In this document: one piece after another, positions 1 through 8,666 of the stretch
Layout: each line of letters begins with the position of its first letter
Position numbering within the stretch: position 1 is the stretch's first letter
NCBI GenBank assembly: GCA_964542455.1
Contig: CAZIUC010000001.1
Location: 62,001-126,000 of the forward strand
Origin: PFJX01 sp964542455
GTDB lineage: Bacteria; Pseudomonadota; Gammaproteobacteria; Burkholderiales; Thiobacillaceae
Direction: 5' to 3'
Length of the DNA stretch: 64,000 nt
Notes under the pieces: model-generated
What the model was told of the DNA's origin: nothing
Databases searched by the model: none
What the model saw: the letters and a program-made list of their open reading frames with translations, nothing else
Position numbers and translations under genes: made by a program

Positions 1-1254
1 ATGCGGGAACAGCCGGGCGATATGCCGGAGCCGGTGTTTTCCTTCATCGGTCGGCAAGAGATGCACCCGCGCCAATTGCCTTGCTGGATTACCCAGACCA
101 ACGAGCGCACCCACGAGATCATCCGCCAGGGACTGGATCGCTCACCGCTCTATACCGGTGTGATCGAGGGCGTGGGGCCGCGTTACTGCCCTTCCATCGA
201 GGACAAGATCAGTCGTTTTGCCGACAAGACCGAACACAACGTGTTTCTCGAGCCGGAAGGGCTCACCACGCATGAGTTCTATCCCAACGGGGTATCAACC
301 AGCTTGCCATTCGACGTGCAGCTTGGCCTGATCCGCTCGATTAGCGGCCTGGAAAACGCGCATATCCTGCGCCCCGGTTATGCCATCGAATACGATTACT
401 ACGATCCGCGCGGCCTGAAACCCAGTCTGGAGACCAATGTCATTGCCGGCCTGTTCTTCGCCGGGCAGATCAATGGCACCACGGGTTATGAGGAGGCCGC
501 CGCGCAGGGTCTACAGGCAGGTCTCAATGCCGCTTTGCGGGTGCGGGACGAGGCGCCGTGGTGGCCACGCCGCGACCAGGCATACTTGGGCGTGATGGTC
601 GATGACCTGGTGACGCGCGGCGTCGTCGAGCCTTACCGCATGTTCACCAGCCGCGCGGAGTATCGCCTGAGCTTGCGCGAGGACAATGCCGACCAACGGC
701 TGACCGAGATGGGCAGGCAACTTGGCCTGGTGGATGACACCCGCTGGGCACGTTTCGATGCCAAACGCGAGGCTATGGCTCGCGAGGCGGAGCGCCTCAA
801 GTCCACCTGGATCAATCCGGCCAACCTTCCGGAAGAGGATGCAGTGCGCGTACTCGGCAAGAACATCGAGCGGGAGTACAGCCTGTTTGAACTGTTGCGC
901 CGTCCCGAAGTGGATTACGCGAGTCTCATGTCGTTGCCCGGCGCGGGCGGGGGTTTCGCCGATCCCGAGGTCAGTGGGCAGGTGGAAATTGAAGCCAAAT
1001 ATGCGGGCTACGTTGCCCGTCAGTTTGACGAGATCGAACGCCAGCGTGGTCAGGAAGAGCAAGCCTTGCCCGCCGATTTCGACTACATGGCGCTCACCAG
1101 CCTGTCCATTGAAGTGCGCCAGAAACTCAATCAGATGCGGCCGGCAACCCTGGGCCAGGCTTCACGCATATCTGGAGTGACACCGGCGGCAGTATCCGTG
1201 TTGATGGTTTATCTCAAGCGTGGCGAATTGGCGCGGAAGGAGCCCAAGGCATGA
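1..1254 (+). CDS. mnmG: MnmG (GidA), tRNA U34 carboxymethylaminomethyl modification enzyme, 3' part
   Basis: The gene is open at the left edge of the window, so only the C-terminal 417 residues are present. MnmG works with MnmE to install the (carboxymethyl)aminomethyl group on U34 of certain tRNAs, using FAD and methylene-tetrahydrofolate. The fragment holds the highly conserved stretches GVGPRYCPSIEDK, FLEPEGLTT, GLFFAGQINGTTGYEEAAAQG and YRMFTSRAEYRL, then the helical C-terminal MnmE-binding domain. By comparison with the roughly 630-residue family, about 210-225 N-terminal residues, including the FAD dinucleotide-binding motif, lie outside. The first in-frame ATG is not the real start. 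The stop overlaps the rsmG start by 4 nt (ATGA). Confidence 0.97.
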   Translation: MREQPGDMPEPVFSFIGRQEMHPRQLPCWITQTNERTHEIIRQGLDRSPLYTGVIEGVGPRYCPSIEDKISRFADKTEHNVFLEPEGLTTHEFYPNGVSTSLPFDVQLGLIRSISGLENAHILRPGYAIEYDYYDPRGLKPSLETNVIAGLFFAGQINGTTGYEEAAAQGLQAGLNAALRVRDEAPWWPRRDQAYLGVMVDDLVTRGVVEPYRMFTSRAEYRLSLREDNADQRLTEMGRQLGLVDDTRWARFDAKREAMAREAERLKSTWINPANLPEEDAVRVLGKNIEREYSLFELLRRPEVDYASLMSLPGAGGGFADPEVSGQVEIEAKYAGYVARQFDEIERQRGQEEQALPADFDYMALTSLSIEVRQKLNQMRPATLGQASRISGVTPAAVSVLMVYLKRGELARKEPKA

Positions 1255-1895
1255 ATCTGGCTAACCACTTAACTGAGCCGTTGAATGCGTCTCTGAGCGA
1301 AGCGTTATGCAAGATGGACATCGATATAGACGCAACGCGGCAGGGGCGCATGCTGGACTTCCAGGCGCTGATCGCCAAGTGGAACCGCACCTATAATCTG
1401 ACGGCTATTCATGAGCCGGAGCGCATGCTCACTCACCATCTGCTCGATAGCCTTTCCATCCTGCCTGGTGTTACGGCCGGGCCTTTGCTGGATGTTGGTA
1501 GCGGCGCGGGTTTGCCTGGTATTCCGCTGGCTATCGCGCGCCCCGACCTGAGGGTGACGCTGCTCGACTCCAGCCAGAAGCGCTGCGGCTTCATGCAGCA
1601 GGCGGCGATTGAACTCAAGCTTGGCAACGTCAAGGTGGTGCACGCTCGCGCGGAGGTTTTTCAGCCTTCCGAGAAGTATCCCCAGATCGTTTCCCGCGCC
1701 TTTTCCGATCTCACCGACTTCGTCAAGGCGACTCACCATCTACTCGCCGAAGGCGGGGAGTGGCTGGCGATGAAGGGGCTTTATCCGGACGAGGAAATTG
1801 CCCAGCTCAAGGGTGCCCACGTCAAGAGTCACAGCAAATTGCATATCCCCGGCCTGGATGCCGACCGCCACCTCATCATCATGGAAATGGATTGA
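1251..1895 (+). CDS. rsmG: RsmG (GidB), 16S rRNA guanine-527 N7-methyltransferase
   Basis: RsmG methylates N7 of G527 in the 530 loop of 16S rRNA with S-adenosylmethionine; loss of it is known to give low-level streptomycin resistance. The 214-residue protein has the usual family length and the SAM-binding motif LLDVGSGAGLPGIPLA near residue 80. It is preceded by the typical KWNRTYNLTAI segment and followed by the conserved VSRAFSDL. It overlaps mnmG by 4 nt, the common gidA-gidB arrangement, so translation is probably coupled. The next gene, parA, begins 4 nt after its stop. Confidence 0.96.
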   Translation: MNLANHLTEPLNASLSEALCKMDIDIDATRQGRMLDFQALIAKWNRTYNLTAIHEPERMLTHHLLDSLSILPGVTAGPLLDVGSGAGLPGIPLAIARPDLRVTLLDSSQKRCGFMQQAAIELKLGNVKVVHARAEVFQPSEKYPQIVSRAFSDLTDFVKATHHLLAEGGEWLAMKGLYPDEEIAQLKGAHVKSHSKLHIPGLDADRHLIIMEMD

Positions 1896-1899
1896 ACTC

Positions 1900-2679
1900 A
1901 TGGCACGTATCCTGGCAATTACCAATCAAAAAGGGGGGGTCGGCAAGACCACCAGTGCCGTCAATCTGGCGGCCAGTTTGGCCAGCCTGGATCGGCGTGT
2001 ACTGTTGATTGATCTGGACCCACAGGGCAACGCCACCACGGCCAGCGGTATCGACAAGCAGGGCCTGAAAAAAACGGTTTACCACGTGCTGCTGCGCACC
2101 GAGGCGGCAGTCGATGTGCGTGTGAAGTCGCCACAGGGCGGCTATGACCTGCTGCCGGCCAACCGTGATCTGGCCGGCGCGGAGGTAGAGTTGGTGCAGG
2201 AGAAGGAGCGCGAGTTTCGCCTGCGCCAGGGACTGGAGGCGGCTACCGGCGACTATGATTTCATCCTGATCGACTGTCCACCCGCGCTTAACTTGTTGAC
2301 CGTCAACGCGCTGACTTGCGCGCATGCGGTGATCATTCCGATGCAGTGCGAATATTTCGCTATCGAGGGTCTGGCCGATCTGGTCAATACCATCAAGAAA
2401 ATCAAGGCGCGTCTGAATCCCGGGCTGGTCATCGACGGCGTGGTGCGGGTGATGTTCGATACCCGCAATACCCTGGCACAGAATGTTTCGGATCAACTCA
2501 AGGCGCACTTTGGCGCCAAGGTGTTCGATACCGTGGTGCCGCGCAACGTGCGCCTGGCGGAGGCACCCAGCCACGGCCTGGCGGCGCTGCAATACGACCG
2601 TGCTTCCAAGGGCGCGCAATCCTACCTGCAAATGGCGCGGGAACTCATCGAGAAGCAGGAGAAAATCCACCATGGTTAA
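1900..2679 (+). CDS. parA: ParA (Soj) chromosome-partitioning ATPase
   Basis: This cytoplasmic Walker-type ATPase moves the ParB-parS complex and segregates the chromosome origin region. The protein is 259 residues when started at MARILAITNQKGGVGKTT. That start puts the deviant Walker A motif KGGVGKTT at residues 11-18, as in other ParA proteins; an upstream in-frame start would add 34 residues overlapping rsmG and is rejected. VLLIDLDPQGN (Walker A') and FILIDCPPALN (Walker B) follow in order. It sits between rsmG and parB, overlapping parB by 8 nt. Confidence 0.97.
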   Translation: MARILAITNQKGGVGKTTSAVNLAASLASLDRRVLLIDLDPQGNATTASGIDKQGLKKTVYHVLLRTEAAVDVRVKSPQGGYDLLPANRDLAGAEVELVQEKEREFRLRQGLEAATGDYDFILIDCPPALNLLTVNALTCAHAVIIPMQCEYFAIEGLADLVNTIKKIKARLNPGLVIDGVVRVMFDTRNTLAQNVSDQLKAHFGAKVFDTVVPRNVRLAEAPSHGLAALQYDRASKGAQSYLQMARELIEKQEKIHHG

Positions 2680-3508
2680 ACTCAAGGGGCTCGGGCGCGG
2701 GCTGGACGCGTTGTTGGGTGAAGGTGAAACCGCGGAGGGTGAGCGATTGCTTACCCTGCCGGTGGAGAGTCTGGTACCCGGTAAATATCAGCCACGCACC
2801 CGCATGAATGGCGAGGCGCTGGCTGAATTGGCTGATTCGATCAAGTCGCAGGGTCTGATGCAGCCGATTCTGGCGCGCGCAATACCGGGCGGACGTTACG
2901 AAATCATCGCCGGCGAACGGCGCTGGCGCGCCAGCCAGTTGGCCGGTCTCAGCGCGGTATCCGTTCTGGTGCGCGATGTGCCGGATGAGGCCGCGCTGAA
3001 GATGGCCCTGATCGAGAATATTCAGCGCGAAAATCTGAATCCGCTGGAAGAGGCACAGGGCATCCATCGCCTGATTCAGGAATTCTCCATGACTCACCAG
3101 ACAGCGGCGGAAGCGGTGGGGCGTTCCCGTGTCGCGGTGACCAATCTTCTGCGCCTGCTCAACCTAGCCAAGCCGGTGCAATCGCTACTCATGAACGGCG
3201 ATCTGGATATGGGCCATGCCCGGGCTTTGTTGGCGCTTACTCACGCCAGGCAGCTTGATTCCGCGCACGAGGTAGTCAAGCGTGGCTTGTCAGTGCGGGA
3301 GGCGGAGCGCCTGGTGGCGCGGGTACTCAAACCCGTGGAAAAAAAAGCGGTCAGCCCGGATCGCGATGTTGCTCGGCTGGAGGAAGAGTTATCGGAGAAA
3401 TTGGGTGCCAGCGTGCATATCAGCGCCAACCGGAAGGGCTCCGGACGCCTCAACATAGCATTCTCCAGCTTGGACCAACTGGATGACTTGTTGCGGCGGA
3501 TAAGGTAG
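2672..3508 (+). CDS. parB: ParB (Spo0J) partition protein, CTP-dependent parS-binding clamp
   Basis: ParB binds parS sites near the origin, loads as a CTP-gated clamp and stimulates ParA. The start MVKLKGLGRGLDALLGE is the standard N terminus (GRGLDALL box that contacts ParA). The CTPase motif GERRWRAS and the segment ENIQRENLNPLEEA follow, then a helix-turn-helix region around MTHQTAAEAVGRSRVAVTNL and a C-terminal dimerisation domain. Length is 278 residues, usual for the family. The start lies inside the end of parA, implying coupling. I found no copy of the parS consensus TGTTTCACGTGAAACA in the neighbourhood. Confidence 0.96.
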   Translation: MVKLKGLGRGLDALLGEGETAEGERLLTLPVESLVPGKYQPRTRMNGEALAELADSIKSQGLMQPILARAIPGGRYEIIAGERRWRASQLAGLSAVSVLVRDVPDEAALKMALIENIQRENLNPLEEAQGIHRLIQEFSMTHQTAAEAVGRSRVAVTNLLRLLNLAKPVQSLLMNGDLDMGHARALLALTHARQLDSAHEVVKRGLSVREAERLVARVLKPVEKKAVSPDRDVARLEEELSEKLGASVHISANRKGSGRLNIAFSSLDQLDDLLRRIR

Positions 3509-3522
3509 CTTGTGCGGATGCA

Positions 3523-3564
3523 GCAATCATCAAAGCATTTGATGATTGCATTAGGTCCCCTAAT
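3523..3564. terminator. Pair of hairpins between parB and atpI
   Basis: A perfect 12-bp inverted repeat (GCAATCATCAAA / TTTGATGATTGC) with a 3-nt loop occupies 3523-3549. A second small one (ATTAGG-TCC-CCTAAT) follows directly at 3550-3564. There is no U-tract, so a classical intrinsic terminator is not proven. Position at the end of parB and 20 nt before atpI suggests transcript end formation or mRNA processing between the two operons. Confidence 0.5.
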
Positions 3565-3584
3565 TCTTATATCATTATCGGCTA

Positions 3585-3938
3585 ATGTTTTTTGCATACG
3601 CCCTGCAGGGAGGCCTGATCGTGGCCACGGCTGTGCTGGTCTGGCTGTGGCAGGGCGCTGAAGTAGCCGTTGCGGCCTTGTATGGCGGCTCGGCGGCGCT
3701 GGCGAATGTTGGTTTGCTGGTATGGCGTTGGCGCGGAGGTCGGTATGATTACCACTGCGATGGCGAGCGCCATTTGAGACAGTTTCACCGTTCCAGTCTG
3801 GAACGGTTTTTTGTTGTCGGATTGGTGCTGGCGCTGGGGATGTACGGATTGAAGTTGGATCCGCTGGCGATGTTGCTGGGTTTTATAGTGGGGCAGACCG
3901 CATGGATCATCACGGCGGCTACCCTGAAGACAGATTGA
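3585..3938 (+). CDS. atpI: ATP synthase subunit I (AtpI)
   Basis: Small membrane protein of 117 residues at the head of the ATP synthase operon, thought to help assemble the c-ring. It has about four hydrophobic segments, beginning ALQGGLIVATAVLVWLWQG and ending MLLGFIVGQTAWIITA, and the YGGSAALANVGLLVWRW segment typical of the AtpI family. It directly precedes atpB in the same direction with a 30-nt gap. Identification rests on position plus membrane pattern, since the family is poorly conserved. Confidence 0.88.
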   Translation: MFFAYALQGGLIVATAVLVWLWQGAEVAVAALYGGSAALANVGLLVWRWRGGRYDYHCDGERHLRQFHRSSLERFFVVGLVLALGMYGLKLDPLAMLLGFIVGQTAWIITAATLKTD

Positions 3939-3968
3939 CGCCCTTGGGCAATTTGACGAGTTAGAGCC

Positions 3969-4859
3969 ATGTCCGCGGAAGCGCACACCTCGACGGAATA
4001 CATCAAGCACCACCTCCAGAATCTGACCTATGGGCAATTGCCCGCCGGCTATCAGCGCGGCGATGGCGAAGTGCTCCAGGGAAGCACCTGGACTCTCGCC
4101 CACACGGCGCAAGAAGCCAAGGACATGGGCTTCATGGCGATCAACGTGGACACCATGGGTTTCTCCATCGCGCTGGGCGCGCTTTTCCTGTTCCTTTTTC
4201 ACAAGGTCGCCCGGTCGGCCGCCAAGTCGACAGCCGCAGGCGCGCCCAGCGGACTGGTGAACTTCGTGGAATGGGTGGTCGAATTCATCGATTCCAGCGT
4301 CAAGGGGTCCTTCACCGCGCGCAACCCCATGGTCGCGCCCCTGGCGTTGACCATCTTCATCTGGATATTCCTGATGAATCTGATGGATCTGCTGCCCATC
4401 GACTGGCTTCCCCGCCTCTCCGGCGCGTTGGGCTTGCCATTCCTGAAGGTGGTTCCGTCCACCGATCCCAACGCCACTTTCGGCATGTCGCTGACCGTGT
4501 TCGCCCTGGTGATCTACTACAGCATCAAGATGAAGGGTGTCGGCGGTTTCGTCGGCGAGCTTACGCTACAGCCCTTCGGCAAGTGGGGCATGCCCGCGAA
4601 CCTGTTGCTGGAAGGCGTCAACCTGATCGCCAAGCCGGTCTCCCTGGCGCTGCGACTGTTCGGCAACATGTACGCGGGAGAAATGATCTTCATCCTGATT
4701 GCCATCATGTTCTCCGGCGGCACCGTGCTGGCCTTGACCGGCGGTGTGTTGCAGTGGGCCTGGGCCGTGTTCCACATTCTGATCATCACCCTGCAAGCAT
4801 TCATCTTCATGACGCTCACCATCGTCTATCTGGACATGGCGCATCAGGAACATCATTGA
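3969..4859 (+). CDS. atpB: F1Fo ATP synthase subunit a
   Basis: Subunit a forms the two proton half-channels against the c-ring in the inner membrane. The 296-residue protein has the expected five to six membrane segments. The conserved helix SLALRLFGNMYAGEM carries the essential arginine, and the C-terminal helix contains the family's LQAFIFMTLTIVYL pattern. The long N-terminal hydrophilic stretch before the first membrane segment is typical of proteobacterial AtpB. It is the second gene of the atpIBEFHAGDC operon. Confidence 0.97.
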   Translation: MSAEAHTSTEYIKHHLQNLTYGQLPAGYQRGDGEVLQGSTWTLAHTAQEAKDMGFMAINVDTMGFSIALGALFLFLFHKVARSAAKSTAAGAPSGLVNFVEWVVEFIDSSVKGSFTARNPMVAPLALTIFIWIFLMNLMDLLPIDWLPRLSGALGLPFLKVVPSTDPNATFGMSLTVFALVIYYSIKMKGVGGFVGELTLQPFGKWGMPANLLLEGVNLIAKPVSLALRLFGNMYAGEMIFILIAIMFSGGTVLALTGGVLQWAWAVFHILIITLQAFIFMTLTIVYLDMAHQEHH

Positions 4860-4903
4860 TTTTTCACATTAAATGCTTTCTGAATTGTCTCTAGGAGAAA
4901 ACC

Positions 4904-5143
4904 ATGACTGAAGTACAAGCTCTCTTGTTTATCGCCGGCGCCATCATGATGGGTCTGGGCGCGCTCGGCGCATCCGTGGGTATCGGTATCCTCGGTGGCC
5001 GCTTCCTGGAAGGCGCGGCGCGCCAGCCGGAACTGATCCCGATGCTGCGTACCCAGTTCTTCATCGTCATGGGTCTGGTCGACGCCGTGCCGATGATTGC
5101 CGTCGGTCTGGCCATGTACGTTCTCTTCGCGGTCGCGGCCTGA
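4904..5143 (+). CDS. atpE: F1Fo ATP synthase subunit c
   Basis: The 79-residue hairpin protein forms the rotating c-ring. The glycine-rich first helix (GLGALGASVGIGILGG), the polar loop ARQPEL and the second helix with the carboxylate at about Asp60 (MGLVDAVPMI) are all present. The pattern around the Asp is that of proton-translocating enzymes; the extra polar ligands of sodium-type rings are not seen. A clean Shine-Dalgarno (TAGGAGAAA) precedes the ATG, consistent with high c-subunit translation. Confidence 0.97.
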   Translation: MTEVQALLFIAGAIMMGLGALGASVGIGILGGRFLEGAARQPELIPMLRTQFFIVMGLVDAVPMIAVGLAMYVLFAVAA

Positions 5144-5177
5144 TCAATCAACGCGATAACACGCAAGAGGAGCGGTC

Positions 5178-5648
5178 ATGAACATCAATATGACCCTGAT
5201 CGGACAGTCCATCACATTCGCTATCTTCGTGTGGTTCTGCATGAAGTTCGTGTGGCCGCCGATCGTCGGTGCCCTTGAGGCCCGCAAGAAACTGATCGCC
5301 GATGGTCTGGCCGCCGCCGATCGCGGCAAGCATGAACTGGAACTGGCCGCCAAACGTGCCAGCGAAACCATGCACGACGCCAAGCTCAAGGCATCAGAGA
5401 TCATCGCGCAGGCCGATAAACGCGCCAGTCAGATCGTCGAAGAGTCGAAGAATGCGGCCAAAGGTGAAGGCGAACGCATGATCACCGCAGCCAAGGCCGA
5501 GATCGAGCAGGAATCGCATCGTGCCCGCGAGGCGTTGCGCGGCGATGTCGCCGCCCTGGTCATCGCCGGTGCCGCCAAGGTGCTGCGCCGCGAAGTCGAT
5601 GCCAAGGCGCACGCCGACCTGCTCGAAGCAATCAAGAACGAGCTGTGA
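5178..5648 (+). CDS. atpF: F1Fo ATP synthase subunit b
   Basis: Subunit b is the membrane-anchored peripheral stalk that holds F1 against rotation. The protein is 156 residues with one N-terminal membrane helix (TLIGQSITFAIFVWFCMKFV) followed by a long Ala/Glu/Lys-rich coiled coil reaching almost to the C terminus. Length equals that of the Escherichia coli protein. An AAGAGGAG Shine-Dalgarno lies just upstream. It is followed by atpH 24 nt later. Confidence 0.97.
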   Translation: MNINMTLIGQSITFAIFVWFCMKFVWPPIVGALEARKKLIADGLAAADRGKHELELAAKRASETMHDAKLKASEIIAQADKRASQIVEESKNAAKGEGERMITAAKAEIEQESHRAREALRGDVAALVIAGAAKVLRREVDAKAHADLLEAIKNEL

Positions 5649-5672
5649 GCCAACTGCCAGGATGATACTGAG

Positions 5673-6206
5673 ATGGAACGCGCAACCTTAGCCCGACCTT
5701 ACGCTGAAGCCGTGGGCAAATTGGCCGCCGAGGGCAAAGCCTGGGATCAATGGTCCGAGCGTCTCGCCCTGCTGGCCGTTGTCGCCGATGACGCACAGAT
5801 GCGAGACCTGGCCGGAAATCCGGCTGTGCCCGCGGATCGTGTCGCCGAGGTGATCCTGGCGGTATGCGGCGATAAGTTGGGCGCTGAAGGCGGCAATCTG
5901 GCCAAGCTGCTGGTCGAGAACAAGCGTTTGGCGCTGCTGCCTGAAATCGTCGCCCTGTTCGAGGTGCTCAAAGCCGCGCAGGAAGGCGAGTTGACCGCGC
6001 ACATCACCAGCGCCTACGAGTTGAGCAACGAACAGTTGGCCGGCCTGGTCGCCAAACTGGAGGCCAAATTAGGCCGCAAGATCACCGCCACCCAGTCGCT
6101 GGATGCCGATCTGATCGGCGGCGTGGTGATCCAGGTGGGCGACGAAGTCATGGATTCTTCGGTGCGCGGCGGGCTGGCAAGCCTGGCCGTCACCCTGAAA
6201 GCTTAA
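5673..6206 (+). CDS. atpH: F1Fo ATP synthase subunit delta
   Basis: Delta links the b dimer to the top of F1. The 177-residue protein begins with the usual LARPYAEAV motif and ends with the conserved DADLIGGVVIQVGDEVMDSSVRG region. It has a helical N-terminal domain and a mixed C-terminal domain of normal length. It sits between atpF and atpA, with 15 nt to atpA. Confidence 0.96.
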   Translation: MERATLARPYAEAVGKLAAEGKAWDQWSERLALLAVVADDAQMRDLAGNPAVPADRVAEVILAVCGDKLGAEGGNLAKLLVENKRLALLPEIVALFEVLKAAQEGELTAHITSAYELSNEQLAGLVAKLEAKLGRKITATQSLDADLIGGVVIQVGDEVMDSSVRGGLASLAVTLKA

Positions 6207-6221
6207 TTATCTGGAGTTCAC

Positions 6222-7757
6222 ATGCAACTCAATCCTTCCGAAATCAGCGAGCTGATCAAGAGCCGCATCGAGAACCTGGAAGCCGGTTCCGAACTGCGTA
6301 CCCAGGGGACCGTGGTCTCCGTTACCGACGGCATAGTGCGTGTGCACGGCCTGGCCGAAGTCATGCAGGGTGAAATGCTGGAGTTTCCCGGCAATACCTT
6401 CGGCATGGCGTTGAACCTGGAACGCGACTCTGTCGGCGCCGTGGTGCTGGGCGAGTATGAGCATATTTCGGAAGGTGACACCGTCAAGTGCACCGGCCGC
6501 ATTCTTGAAGTGCCGGTCGGCGACGAATTGCTCGGCCGCGTGGTGAACGCCCTGGGTCAGCCGATCGACGCCAAAGGTCCGGTCAACTGTCCATCCAGCG
6601 CGCCGATCGAAAGAATCGCCCCCGGCGTGATCGCCCGCCAGTCCGTATCGCAGCCGATGCAGACCGGCCTCAAGGCCATCGACGCGATGGTTCCCGTCGG
6701 CCGCGGTCAGCGCGAACTGATCATCGGCGACCGCCAGACCGGCAAGACCGCCGTGGCCATCGACGCCATCATCAACCAGAAAGGTACCGGCGTTCTCTGC
6801 ATCTACGTGGCGGTTGGCCAGAAGGCCTCCTCCATCGCCAACGTGGTGCGCAAACTGGAAGAGCACGGCGCCTTGGCGCATACCATCGTCGTCGCCGCCA
6901 CCGCCTCGGATCCGGCCGCGATGCAGTTCCTGGCGCCCTATGCCGGTTGCACCATGGGCGAGTTCTTCCGCGACTCCGGTCGCGATGCCCTGATCGTCTA
7001 TGACGACCTGACCAAGCAGGCCTGGGCCTATCGCCAGATATCTCTGCTGCTGCGCCGCCCGCCGGGCCGCGAAGCCTACCCTGGCGATGTGTTCTATCTA
7101 CACTCCCGCCTGCTGGAGCGCGCCGCTCGTGTCAACGCCGATTACGTCGAGAAGATGTCCGGGGTCAAGGGCCAGACCGGCTCGCTGACCGCCTTGCCGA
7201 TCATCGAGACTCAGGCCGGCGACGTCTCCGCCTTTGTGCCGACCAACGTGATTTCGATTACCGACGGCCAGATCTTTCTGGAATCTGACCTGTTCAACGC
7301 CGGTATCCGCCCCGCCATCAACGCCGGTCTCTCAGTGTCCCGCGTCGGCGGCGCCGCGCAGACCAAGGTGATCAAGAAGCTGGGCGGTGGTATTCGCCTG
7401 GCGCTGGCGCAATATCGTGAACTCGCGGCTTTCGCGCAGTTCGCCTCGGATCTCGATGAGGCCACCCGCAAGCAACTGGAGCGGGGCAAGATGGTGACCG
7501 AGCTGATGAAGCAGTTCCAGTATTCGCCGATGAACGTCGCCGACATGGCCGTTACCCTGTTTGCCGTCAACCGCGGTTACATGGATGACGTCGAGGTGAA
7601 GCGCACGCTGGCCTTTGAAGCCGCGCTGCAGTCCTTCATGAAGGGCAAGTACGCCGCCATCATCGACAAAATCCAGAGTAGCGGCGATCTCGACGGTGAA
7701 ACCGAGAAGCAGCTTTCCGCCGCCATCGAAGACTTCAAGGCCAGCGCGGCTTACTGA
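6222..7757 (+). CDS. atpA: F1Fo ATP synthase subunit alpha
   Basis: Alpha carries the non-catalytic nucleotide sites of F1. The 511-residue protein shows the P-loop GDRQTGKT near residue 170, the region VYDDLTKQAWAYRQISLLLRRPPGREAYPGDVFY (quoted in parts: DDLTKQAWAYRQ, RRPPGREAYPGD) and the arginine-finger segment around ISVSRVGGAAQ, here read as LSVSRVGGAAQ. The beta-barrel N terminus and the helical C terminus are complete. It is in the middle of the atp operon. Confidence 0.97.
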   Translation: MQLNPSEISELIKSRIENLEAGSELRTQGTVVSVTDGIVRVHGLAEVMQGEMLEFPGNTFGMALNLERDSVGAVVLGEYEHISEGDTVKCTGRILEVPVGDELLGRVVNALGQPIDAKGPVNCPSSAPIERIAPGVIARQSVSQPMQTGLKAIDAMVPVGRGQRELIIGDRQTGKTAVAIDAIINQKGTGVLCIYVAVGQKASSIANVVRKLEEHGALAHTIVVAATASDPAAMQFLAPYAGCTMGEFFRDSGRDALIVYDDLTKQAWAYRQISLLLRRPPGREAYPGDVFYLHSRLLERAARVNADYVEKMSGVKGQTGSLTALPIIETQAGDVSAFVPTNVISITDGQIFLESDLFNAGIRPAINAGLSVSRVGGAAQTKVIKKLGGGIRLALAQYRELAAFAQFASDLDEATRKQLERGKMVTELMKQFQYSPMNVADMAVTLFAVNRGYMDDVEVKRTLAFEAALQSFMKGKYAAIIDKIQSSGDLDGETEKQLSAAIEDFKASAAY

Positions 7758-7770
7758 GGACGGAGACGAC

Positions 7771-8637
7771 ATGGCAGCCGGCAAGGAAATACGCAGCAAG
7801 ATCAAGAGCGTTGAAAACACGCGCAAGATCACCCGCGCCATGGAAATGGTCGCCGCCGCGAAGATGCGCAAGGCCCAGGATCGGATGCGTCATGCCCGCC
7901 CCTATGCCGAGAAGATCGGCCGTGTTGCCGCTCACTTCAGCCAGGCGCACCCGGAATACCGTCACCCATTCGTGGTTTCACGCGCAACCGTCAAACGTGT
8001 TGGCGTCATCCTGGTCACAACCGACAAGGGCCTGTGCGGTGGCCTCAACACCAACGCGCTGCGTCTGTCGCTGAACAAACTGAAGACCTGGGACGAGCAG
8101 CAGGTCGAAGTGGATGTTTGCGCTATCGGCAACAAGGGCCTCGGTTTCATGCAACGGCTTGGCATCAATATCGCGTCTCAGATCACCGGCCTCGGCGACA
8201 CGGCGCATATGGAGCGTCTGATCGGCCCGGTGCAGGTGATGCTGGACGCCTACAAAGAAGGCCGCATCGACGCGCTTTATCTGGTCTACAGCCGCTTCAT
8301 CTCGACCATGAAGCAGGAGCCCACGTTCAAGCAACTACTGCCGCTCACGGCGGAAGAAGCCAGCGAGAAGGCCGAACACCACTGGGATTACATCTACGAA
8401 CCGGAAGCCAAGAGCGTGGTGGACAGCCTGATGGTGCGTTACATCGAGGCGCTGATTTACCAGGCGGTGGCGGAAAACCTGGCATGCGAGCAGTCCGCCC
8501 GCATGGTGGCCATGAAGGCCGCCTCGGACAACGCCAAGACCGTCGTCGACGAACTCAAACTGGTCTACAACAAGACACGCCAGGCCGCGATCACGCAGGA
8601 AATCTCCGAAATCGTCGCGGGCGCAGCCGCCGTTTAA
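7771..8637 (+). CDS. atpG: F1Fo ATP synthase subunit gamma
   Basis: Gamma is the central rotating shaft of F1. The chosen start MAAGKEIRSKIKSVENTRKI gives 288 residues and follows a GAGGACGGAGA ribosome-binding region 13 nt after atpA. An earlier in-frame start inside atpA is rejected. Conserved features are the N-terminal helix KITRAMEMVAAAKMRKAQ, the TDKGLCGGLN motif and the C-terminal helix with ASDNAKTVVDELKLVYNKTRQAAITQE (seen as ASDNAK and YNKTRQAAITQE). Confidence 0.96.
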   Translation: MAAGKEIRSKIKSVENTRKITRAMEMVAAAKMRKAQDRMRHARPYAEKIGRVAAHFSQAHPEYRHPFVVSRATVKRVGVILVTTDKGLCGGLNTNALRLSLNKLKTWDEQQVEVDVCAIGNKGLGFMQRLGINIASQITGLGDTAHMERLIGPVQVMLDAYKEGRIDALYLVYSRFISTMKQEPTFKQLLPLTAEEASEKAEHHWDYIYEPEAKSVVDSLMVRYIEALIYQAVAENLACEQSARMVAMKAASDNAKTVVDELKLVYNKTRQAAITQEISEIVAGAAAV

Positions 8638-8666
8638 CAGATTCGAACTAGCTAGGAATGAATGCC

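Noticed and set aside
3509..3584. parS site near parB
   Set aside because: The dyad here does not resemble TGTTTCACGTGAAACA.
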